A stretch of 33,942 nucleotides of DNA from Desulfovibrio sp. GTDB lineage: Bacteria > Desulfobacterota > Desulfovibrionia > Desulfovibrionales > Desulfovibrionaceae. Numbering within the stretch: position 1 is the first letter of the stretch; each line of letters starts with the position of its first letter. The position numbers were made by a program, and so were the translations under genes. The notes under the pieces were generated by a model, which ran no database searches, was not told where the DNA came from, and saw only the letters and a program-made list of their open reading frames with translations. Where the stretch lies: assembly GCA_031288535.1 (NCBI GenBank), contig JAITRF010000093.1, positions 1 to 33,942 on the forward strand, in the 5' to 3' direction. Shown here one piece after another: positions 9,357 through 16,699 of the stretch.

Positions 9357-11125
9357 TTTTTCTTTTTCTGCAAAGCCGCCTGCAGGGCCAGCCCCAGAGA
9401 GCCGACGGCCGGAGCCGGATGGGGCTTGGGGAGATGTTTTTTCCAGTCTTTGTCCAAAGGCGCTTCATTTTGCGCGGCGTCTGCAGGGATGAGACCGACG
9501 CGGCGCCTCTGGCTGTCGATTTCTTTTACGCGCACCCGGATCTCGGAGCCAGGCGCGAGGTTTTCCAGGTTTCTTCTGGAAGGCGAAGAGGCCAGCGCCG
9601 CCTTGGGGAGCAGTCCGGTAATTCCGGGCGAGAGGCCGACAAAAATGCCGTAGGGGGAATGCCGCTCCACTGTTCCGCTTATCTCGGCGTCCACAGGCAG
9701 CAACTCCCGCACGTTGTCCCAGGGATTGCCGACGGCGTCGCGCAGGCTTAGCGATACGCGGCGCTTGTCCGGATCCACTTCCTTGATCTTCACTGAAACC
9801 GTATCGCCCGGCGCAAGCACATCCTCCACCTTCAGGACGCGTTTTTCGTGGGAAAGCTCCGAGACGTGCACCAGTCCCTCTATGCCGGGAAAAATCTCCA
9901 CAAAGGCCCCGAAGGCCGCAAGGCGCGTGACCCTGCCGCCGACCATGTCTCCGGGCGACAGGCATCGCGCCGCTTCCACCCAGGGATCGTCCGTGACCTG
10001 ACGCAAGGAGAGGGAGATACGCGGGGGTTTTTTGTCCTGCTCGATCTCAAGCACTTTGACGCGCACGCGCTCTCCGATGCTCAGGGCCTCGTCCGCCTGC
10101 CCCACCCTTGACCAGGAAAGCTCGGACAAATGCGCGAGCCCCTCCACCCCCGGCGCCAGTTCCAGAAAAACGCCGAAAGGGGCGAAGCGCGTCGCCACCG
10201 CTTCGCGCACGTCGCCGACCTGCAGAGAGGCCAGCACAGCCTCCCGGTTCTCGGCATATTCGCGCTCAAGCAGAGAACGGCGGGAAACGACGATGTTGCG
10301 CCCGCTCTTTTCCAGGCGGGTGATCAGGAAGGGATAAATTTTACCGACGTGCGATTCGGGGTCCTGCGCCGGGTGCAGGTCTATCTGGCTCAGCGGACAG
10401 AAGGCGCGCCGCTTCATTATGTCCACCGCGTATCCGCCCTTGACGAGCCCGGTCACCTTGCCCTCCACCGGGAGCCCGCTTTCGCGCGCTTCGCGCAGGG
10501 CGTTCAGACTGCCGGCCCCGCGCAAAATGCGCGAGAGGCGGACTTCCTGGGGACTCACGTTGACCACGTACAAATCAAGCACGTCCCCGACCGCGCAGAC
10601 AAGCTCCCCGTCCCTTTCCAGCTCCTCCCGTTCCACAATGCCGTCCACCTTGTCCCCGGTGCTTACGAAGACCGTATCTCCGGTGACGGCCACAACACGC
10701 ACGCTGACCCTCCGGCCCTGTTCAAGCGCCGGCCCGGGCGCGCCGTGCTCCTCCTGCCTCTCCAGCATCTCCGCAAAGGATAATTCCTCGTTTTCCGGCG
10801 CCTCCGGCACGGAAGAAATACCTCCTCCCTCTCCCGCCAAGTCTGAAACCGCCCCGCTCTCCGGCAAATCCGAAGCCGCTCCGCTCTCCGGCAAGTCCGA
10901 AGCCGCCCCGCTCTCCGGCAAATCCGAAGCTGCTCCGCTCTCCGGCAAGTCCGAAGCCGCTCCACCTTCCCCCGCCAAGCCTGAAACAGCGCCGCCTTCC
11001 CCCGCCAAATCCGGAGCCACGCCGCCCTCCCCAGCCGGGTCCGACGGGGGACAGTCTTCCTTCTCCGGGCCGGAAGGGACGCCGCCTTCCTCTGCCGGGG
11101 CCAAGGGTTCGATCCGTAGATTCAT
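9353..11125 (-). CDS. S1 RNA-binding domain protein (ribosomal protein S1-like) with repetitive acidic N-terminus
   Basis: 590 aa. Several S1 repeats (e.g. [34 protein letters not shown]...[19 protein letters not shown]). N-terminal [14 protein letters not shown] repeats. RBS AAGGAGA upstream on the minus strand. Confidence 0.88.
   Translation of the reverse strand: MNLRIEPLAPAEEGGVPSGPEKEDCPPSDPAGEGGVAPDLAGEGGAVSGLAGEGGAASDLPESGAASDLPESGAASDLPESGAASDLPESGAVSDLAGEGGGISSVPEAPENEELSFAEMLERQEEHGAPGPALEQGRRVSVRVVAVTGDTVFVSTGDKVDGIVEREELERDGELVCAVGDVLDLYVVNVSPQEVRLSRILRGAGSLNALREARESGLPVEGKVTGLVKGGYAVDIMKRRAFCPLSQIDLHPAQDPESHVGKIYPFLITRLEKSGRNIVVSRRSLLEREYAENREAVLASLQVGDVREAVATRFAPFGVFLELAPGVEGLAHLSELSWSRVGQADEALSIGERVRVKVLEIEQDKKPPRISLSLRQVTDDPWVEAARCLSPGDMVGGRVTRLAAFGAFVEIFPGIEGLVHVSELSHEKRVLKVEDVLAPGDTVSVKIKEVDPDKRRVSLSLRDAVGNPWDNVRELLPVDAEISGTVERHSPYGIFVGLSPGITGLLPKAALASSPSRRNLENLAPGSEIRVRVKEIDSQRRRVGLIPADAAQNEAPLDKDWKKHLPKPHPAPAVGSLGLALQAALQKKKK
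10857..10964 (-). repeat. In-frame 27-bp tandem repeat, 4 units, encoding ESGAASDLP
   Basis: Units CTCTCCGGCAA(A/G)TCCGAAGC(C/T)GC(T/C)CC(G/A) start at 10857, 10884, 10911 and 10938. More degenerate repeats flank them. Confidence 0.9.
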
Positions 11126-11369
11126 GTGTTCTCCTTGAAGCAGCGCTCAAACCGTCAAGCCCGGAAAACGCGCCGGATGGACGCAGGCCTGTAAATGCCG
11201 GAAAACGCGCCCGCGGGCGAAGCCGCAACTTGCCGTCAACGGCCGACCGGAAGCCGTCGCCCGCACAGAGCGGCGAACAGCCGCCGGAGCGAAAGCATCC
11301 TCCGCGCAAATCCCTGCCGAGGGATGCCCGCAGGCGGGTTTTCTCCGCCCGGGTGTAAATGTCATAGTG

Positions 11370-11390
11370 TTGAGTTGTAGCTAAACTCAA
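11370..11390. promoter_or_regulatory. Near-perfect palindrome in the divergent neuB / S1-TRAP intergenic region (possible operator overlapping divergent promoters)
   Basis: TTGAGTT-G-TAGCTA-AACTCAA. On the plus strand, TTGAGT-N18-TAATTT (11370-11399). On the minus strand, TTGAGT-N17-CTATGA. Confidence 0.4.
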
Positions 11391-11578
11391 GACTAATTTC
11401 AATGCTTTTTATTCTCCGGCCAAGCTTTTGCCGGTTCGCGGGGCATCCGCGCAAATCTGTTTTGCATTTTCCGGCAATCGGGGCTATATCGCGTCCACCG
11501 GGCGGCAATACGCAATTCGGCGTGCGGCCTTTCATTCTCCAAGCCGATTCAGAAAAAAAAATTTGCAGGGAATTTCCG

Positions 11579-12658
11579 ATGAAGATACTGGAGTTTCTCT
11601 TAAATGCGGAACGCGGGGGCGCCCCGACGGCCGGGTCTTCCGGGCTGCGGCGGCCTTTTATCATCGCCGAGGCCGGGGTCAACCACGAAGGCAGCCTGGA
11701 ACTTGCCCGGCGTCTTATAGACGAGGCCAGGGAAGGCGGGGCGGACGCCGTGAAATTCCAGACCTACAGGGCCGACACCCTGGCCTCCAAAGACTCCCCG
11801 GCTTACTGGGATACGGACAAGGAGCCCACCAAAAGCCAGTACGAGCTTTTCCGCCGTCACGACAAATTCTGGAAAAGCGAATTCGAGGCGTTGAAACGCC
11901 ATTGCGAGGAGGCGGACGTCGAGTTCCTCTCCACGCCCTTTGACCGGGACTCGGCGGTTTTCCTGAACGATCTCATGGACGTGTTCAAGATATCCTCCTC
12001 GGACATCAGCAACAAGCCCTTCATCAGGTTTATCAGCGCCTTCGGCAAGCCGATCATCCTGTCCTGCGGGGCCTCGGAGGCCTTTGAGATAATGGAGGCC
12101 GTCTCCTGGATACGGGGCAACGACCTGGCCCTCATGCACTGCGTGCTCAACTACCCCACGGCGGACGAAAACGCCGCCCTGGGCAAGATCTGCTCGCTGC
12201 GCCGGCTTTTCCCGGATCTTTTGATCGGCTATTCGGATCACACCCTGCCCGAGGATATGGGCACCCTACTTACGGCCGTCCTGCTCGGGGCGCGCATCCT
12301 GGAAAAACACTTCACCCACGACAAGAGCCTGCCCGGCAACGACCACTACCACGCCATGGACAAGGCCGACCTGCGCCTTTTCCTGCAAAGGCTCGAAGCG
12401 ACGCAGGCGCTGGTCGGCTCTTCCGATTTGCGCAGCCTCCCCTCCGAGGCCCCGGCGCGGGCCAACGCCCGGCGCAGCTTGGTCGCCGCGCGCGAAATCA
12501 GGGCGGGAAGCGTGATCAGCCTGGCCGACCTGACCTGCAAACGCCCGGCCCACGGCCTCTCCCCCCGCCTGATCGACGAGCTGATCGGCAAAAAAGCCCT
12601 GCTCGACATCCCCGAAGACTGCGTCCTGAAATGGGGCATGATCGGGGAAGCGCCGTAA
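11579..12658 (+). CDS. neuB: NeuB-family N-acetylneuraminate/pseudaminate synthase with C-terminal SAF domain
   Basis: PFIIAEAGVNHEGSLELARRLIDEAREGGADAVKFQTYRADTL ... IGYSDHTLPEDMGTLLTAVLLGARILEKHFTHDKSLPGNDHYHAMD. Start chosen as the in-frame ATG nearest the conserved N-terminus (ORF track opens at 11402). Confidence 0.9.
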   Translation: MKILEFLLNAERGGAPTAGSSGLRRPFIIAEAGVNHEGSLELARRLIDEAREGGADAVKFQTYRADTLASKDSPAYWDTDKEPTKSQYELFRRHDKFWKSEFEALKRHCEEADVEFLSTPFDRDSAVFLNDLMDVFKISSSDISNKPFIRFISAFGKPIILSCGASEAFEIMEAVSWIRGNDLALMHCVLNYPTADENAALGKICSLRRLFPDLLIGYSDHTLPEDMGTLLTAVLLGARILEKHFTHDKSLPGNDHYHAMDKADLRLFLQRLEATQALVGSSDLRSLPSEAPARANARRSLVAAREIRAGSVISLADLTCKRPAHGLSPRLIDELIGKKALLDIPEDCVLKWGMIGEAP

Positions 12659-12682
12659 AGATTCGCCCCATTCTGCCGATAA
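12656..12682 (+). promoter_or_regulatory. Sigma-28 (FliA) promoter upstream of the flagellin-like gene
   Basis: TAAAGATT (12656-12663) - 11 nt - GCCGATAA (12675-12682), against consensus TAAAGTTT-N11-GCCGATAA. The -35 begins on the neuB TAA stop codon. Confidence 0.85.
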
Positions 12683-12722
12683 GCGCCACCGGAGAACATA
12701 CACGTATTCCGGAGGCCGCCAC

Positions 12723-13517
12723 ATGAGTTCCTATTATGCCGAGAGTCTGCCCGTCCTGCTTGACGCGCAAAGGGCGCTGATCACCCAGCTTGTACAGGAG
12801 GGTGGAGGGGAAACGCTTATCGAGCGCCTGCTCGCCCCGCGCCAGAAAAGCGGCCGGGAAATAGCGGCCGAAGCCCTGACGGGGCGGATGCGCTCCGAGG
12901 CCGCCGGTCTGCGCCAGTCCGCGCAAAACGCCGCGGAAGGAACAAGCATAGCCGACACACTGATCGCCGCGGGCGAAAGCATCAGCGAATCCTTGAGCGC
13001 CATGCGCTCCATAGCCGCCGGCTACCCGAGCATGACAGCACAGGAGCGGGCGACCGCGCAAACCGAGTATGAAGCGGCGCTCTCAGACATAAAAAATATC
13101 GTCAAATCCACTTCTTATAACGGCATGGCCCTTCTGGACGGCGCGCAATGGAGCAAGGACGAACGCACGGAGGACGGTAAAATCAAAATCCGCCTGGGCG
13201 GATGGGACAAGGAAATAAGCCTGACCGACCTGCAAAGCTTTGCCGGAGCTCTTCCACAATGGGCGGATATTGCGAGCGATGCCGCCACCTCCGCGACCAC
13301 GCTCGGGTCGTCCCTGGAAACGATGCGCGTCAGGGATTTAAGCTGGCAGGCTCTGGAACAAAGTTTCAAGTCCAACGCCGAGGCCTTGGAACGCCAGGCG
13401 GGCATCCTCGCCGATTCCGCCGCCCGCTCCGTCCTGGGGGCGAAAGACGACCCCCTGGCCCGTCTGCTGTACACGCTTTTGACGGACCAGGGAAAACTCG
13501 TGGACAGCCTGTCGTAG
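12723..13517 (+). CDS. Flagellin-like protein (atypical, 264 aa)
   Basis: RMRSEAAGLRQSAQNAAEGTSIADTLIAAGESISESLSAMRSIAA...SDIKNIVKSTSYNGMALLDG matches the flagellin N-terminal helical domain. RBS GGAGG, sigma-28 promoter upstream. Confidence 0.75.
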   Translation: MSSYYAESLPVLLDAQRALITQLVQEGGGETLIERLLAPRQKSGREIAAEALTGRMRSEAAGLRQSAQNAAEGTSIADTLIAAGESISESLSAMRSIAAGYPSMTAQERATAQTEYEAALSDIKNIVKSTSYNGMALLDGAQWSKDERTEDGKIKIRLGGWDKEISLTDLQSFAGALPQWADIASDAATSATTLGSSLETMRVRDLSWQALEQSFKSNAEALERQAGILADSAARSVLGAKDDPLARLLYTLLTDQGKLVDSLS

Positions 13518-13544
13518 AACGGGTTAACCTTAAGGGCTGACTGC

Positions 13545-13637
13545 ATGGAATCACAATGCATGGCCTGCCATGAAGCCGTGCAGCAGGAACCGCGCGACAT
13601 ACAATGCAACGGCTGCCATCAGCCATCAGTAAAGTAG
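13545..13637 (+). CDS. Micro-ORF (30 aa) with two CxxCH putative heme c-binding motifs
   Basis: MESQCMACHEAVQQEPRDIQCNGCHQPSVK*. AAGGG Shine-Dalgarno-like sequence about 9 nt upstream. Directly precedes the hmcB-like gene. Confidence 0.5.
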   Translation: MESQCMACHEAVQQEPRDIQCNGCHQPSVK

Positions 13638-13684
13638 GCATAACCGCAGTTTTTTGCCGGAAAGGCCCGGCAGGAGATTTTACC

Positions 13685-14794
13685 ATGCACCGCAGAATAT
13701 TTCTGAGTCTCCTGAGCGTTGCGGGTCTGGCCGCCCTGCTCGACGCGGGCGACGGACAAGCCGCGTCAACACCCCCATCGGACAAATATCCGGATGCCTT
13801 CGGCGTTCTGCATGATTCCGCCCGTTGCATCGGATGCCGCAAGTGCGAAGCCGGATGCCGGGCCAGACATGCGGACCTGCTGCCCGAGCCGGACAAACCC
13901 TTTGACGACTTGAGCGTGCTTGAGAAAAAACGGCGTACCGACTATCGATGTTATACAGTCGTCAACAAATATACGGTAAAAGGTAGAGAAACCCCAGTAT
14001 TCCGCAAAATACAGTGCAATCACTGTCTGGAGCCCGCCTGTGTTTCGGCATGTTTCGTCAAGGCCCTGACCAAGACGGAGCAAGGGCCTGTCGTCTATAA
14101 TCCCGGGCTGTGCGTCGGCTGTCGTTACTGCATGGTGGCCTGTCCTTTCTATATTCCGGCCTACGATTACGGCGGCGTCCTGAACCCGCTCGTGTACAAA
14201 TGCGATATGTGCGCGCCTTTCATAGCCAAAGGCGAACTCCCGGCCTGCGTGGAATCCTGTCCCAAAGAAGCGCTCAACTTCGGCAAACGCAATGATTTGC
14301 TAAGGCTGGCGCGTGAACGCATGAGAACGCATCCGGCACGCTATGTACCCCATATTTACGGCGAAAAGGAAGCGGGAGGGACAAGTTGGCTGTACATAGC
14401 CCCGACGGCGCACACGGCGCTGGGACAGCAGGAACTCGGAGCGAGCCCCCTGCCGCAACGGAGCGCGGGAATTATGGAAGCGGCCTGCATGACGGCGGGC
14501 ATAGCGCCCGTGCTTCTGGGCGGGGCATATCTCGTCCGCAGACGGCGCGACGAGATTGCCGCAAGCGAGCGGGAGGCGGCCGTAAAAGAGGCGGTGGACA
14601 ACGCCGCCGCCGAAACCGCCGCCAAACTGAAAACGGCTGCGGAGGAGGCCGCCAAGGATAAAGAAACCGCCATCGCCCGGGAAGTTAAAAAAGCCCGGGA
14701 AGAAACACTCGGGGAAATACAGGCGCAAACCGCCGCCGCAGGCGATTCCGGGGGAAATGCGTCCGAAGCGAAGACGGAGGAGGATGCGCGATGA
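13685..14794 (+). CDS. HmcB-like 4Fe-4S ferredoxin subunit with Tat-like signal, C-terminal TM helix and charged tail
   Basis: HRRIFLSLLS twin-arginine-like start. Cys motifs CIGCRKCEAGC, CNHCLEPACVSAC, CVGCRYCMVACPF, CDMCAPF...CVESCPKEAL. TM IMEAACMTAGIAPVLLGGAYLV. RBS AGGAGA upstream of ATG 13685. Confidence 0.88.
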   Translation: MHRRIFLSLLSVAGLAALLDAGDGQAASTPPSDKYPDAFGVLHDSARCIGCRKCEAGCRARHADLLPEPDKPFDDLSVLEKKRRTDYRCYTVVNKYTVKGRETPVFRKIQCNHCLEPACVSACFVKALTKTEQGPVVYNPGLCVGCRYCMVACPFYIPAYDYGGVLNPLVYKCDMCAPFIAKGELPACVESCPKEALNFGKRNDLLRLARERMRTHPARYVPHIYGEKEAGGTSWLYIAPTAHTALGQQELGASPLPQRSAGIMEAACMTAGIAPVLLGGAYLVRRRRDEIAASEREAAVKEAVDNAAAETAAKLKTAAEEAAKDKETAIAREVKKAREETLGEIQAQTAAAGDSGGNASEAKTEEDAR

Positions 14795-15993
14795 ATTTCA
14801 AACTCTTGAGTGCCGACACGCTGAAGGCCTATGTAAAAGATTACAAAGTGACGCTGAAAGCCTACGTAAAAGATCACAAAGTGATCTCGGCCATACTGTT
14901 CGTCGGTCTGGGCCTGACCATGTTGCGCTTTACCCTCGGCATCGCCGGCGTGAGCAACCTGGACGACAACACTCCCTGGGGATTCTGGATGAGCTTTGAC
15001 CTCCTCTGCGGGGTCGCCCTCTCGGCAGGAGGATGCGCCGTCGCAGCCGCCTACCATGTTTTCGGCATCAGACATTTCGGCCCCCAGGTGCGCGCGGCCC
15101 TTGCAACCGCCTTTCTCGGCTACTTTTTTGAAGTTGTGGCCCTGCAGTATGAAGTCGGTCAACCCTGGCGGCTGGTCTATCCCCTTTTCTGGTCTCCGGG
15201 GACGAGATCGGCCCTGTTCCTGGTCGGACTGTGCGTATTTTTATATCTCATCGTCTTGTTTATCGAGCTGCTGCCCGCGCTTTTCGAGTACCTCGGCATG
15301 CGGACGCGGCGTACGGCCGCCGTACACTGGAGCGTACATCTGGCCGTTGCCGGCGCCGTTATCGCAATCATACACCAAAGTGCGCTTGGATCGCTCTATC
15401 TCATCGCCCAGCCAAAAGTACATCCGTTGTGGTATTCCGATTTTATGCCGGTTCTTTTCCTTATTTCAAGTATCTTTGCCGGATTGTGCATGGTCATTAT
15501 TGAAGGAATTTTAGCTCATAAATATCTTAAAAAGTATATGGATGAGCAGCATATTAAAAATGCCGACAAGGTTGTTCTGAGTTGCGGTAACGCCGTTTTT
15601 CTGTTGATGATCAGCTATCTGTTCATTCGTATTGTAAATTTGATTGCGGATGACAATATTCAATACCTTACGACAGGATATGGAATGTGGTTTCTTGTAG
15701 AGATTATTGGATTTGTCGCGCTCCCTGTATTTTTACTTTTTATAGGCACCAGGGAAAAACGCATACGACTTGTTAAAATATCGGCAATTATCACCGTACT
15801 GGGAGTCATGCTTAATCGTTTTAATGTCAGTATCATAGCATTCAACTATAACCTTCCCCCGGATGAACGCTATTCTCCGAGCTGGATGGAAATTTTTATT
15901 TCCGTTTTTTTAGTTACGCTTTTGTTGCTTGCCTATCGTCTGATGTGCGCAAAGATGCCGATACTTAAAGAGCATGACGATTATACGGGATAA
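14791..15993 (+). CDS. NrfD/HybB/HmcC-like polytopic membrane subunit of a respiratory complex
   Basis: 400 aa, polytopic. TPWGFWMSFDLLCGVALSAGGCAVAAAYHVF and AVHWSVHLAVAGAVIAIIHQSALGSLYLIAQPKVHPLWYS are HybB/HmcC hallmarks. ATGA overlap with the upstream gene. Confidence 0.9.
   Translation: MNFKLLSADTLKAYVKDYKVTLKAYVKDHKVISAILFVGLGLTMLRFTLGIAGVSNLDDNTPWGFWMSFDLLCGVALSAGGCAVAAAYHVFGIRHFGPQVRAALATAFLGYFFEVVALQYEVGQPWRLVYPLFWSPGTRSALFLVGLCVFLYLIVLFIELLPALFEYLGMRTRRTAAVHWSVHLAVAGAVIAIIHQSALGSLYLIAQPKVHPLWYSDFMPVLFLISSIFAGLCMVIIEGILAHKYLKKYMDEQHIKNADKVVLSCGNAVFLLMISYLFIRIVNLIADDNIQYLTTGYGMWFLVEIIGFVALPVFLLFIGTREKRIRLVKISAIITVLGVMLNRFNVSIIAFNYNLPPDERYSPSWMEIFISVFLVTLLLLAYRLMCAKMPILKEHDDYTG
14821..14886 (+). 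repeat. 33-bp tandem duplication at the 5' end of the NrfD-like gene
   Basis: CTGAAGGCCTATGTAAAAGATTACAAAGTGACG / CTGAAAGCCTACGTAAAAGATCACAAAGTGATC, encoding LKAYVKDYKVT / LKAYVKDHKVI. Confidence 0.9.
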
Positions 15994-16699
15994 AATATAC
16001 GGTTTTTGCGCCTGCCCCGGCGGGCGTAATCCCAATTCCCGATAAAAATTTAAGCGGTTTCAAAGCGTGTTAACACCTGAGGGTAATACGCTCCAGTGGC
16101 CGCAATTCGGCATCAAGTGCAAACGCCGTACCGCACGGCCGGAAATTACCTGCCGAACGAGCCGTGTACCTGTCTCTCCGCCCTGAAAAATCTGTATTTT
16201 CCCGCTTGCAAAAAATTATGCCTTGCATTATTACGATAAACAGTCATGTTATATTGCAATGATGCGCAGAGTAAAAAATGTTCCGGTCCGTATGCGTACC
16301 TACCTGCCGTTACGAGGTTTTTCCGCCCGGCACTATATTCCTATAAAACACATCCGTAATGTAATAAAAAACTCGCATGGCGCCCGATATGCAACATAAA
16401 GTCCAATTGCCGCGTCTGAAACATCACGCAAATGCGGAAATCTCCCGTGCCTGCGCCGCTGTCTCACGGACGGCCGGCTTTTTGCCGCTGAAGTTCCGTC
16501 AGGAAGCGCTCCGGCCGGATGGATGTCCGCTGAAATCGGAATTGCCGGAAAACAGCGCGTCGATTTGCCGTTTATCGGATTTTCCCCACATTGCCCGCAA
16601 AGGTTATGTTCCCCATATGTTTTGCTTCATCACCGCATACCGGCACACGGCTTTCAAAGCCGTCCCTATCTCTAAACTGTGCATCAGGAGGAAGATTTC

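Noticed and set aside
16357-16401. Possible second sigma-28 promoter (TAAAAAAC...CCGATATG)
   Set aside because: The -10 box and spacing do not match the consensus, unlike 12656-12682.
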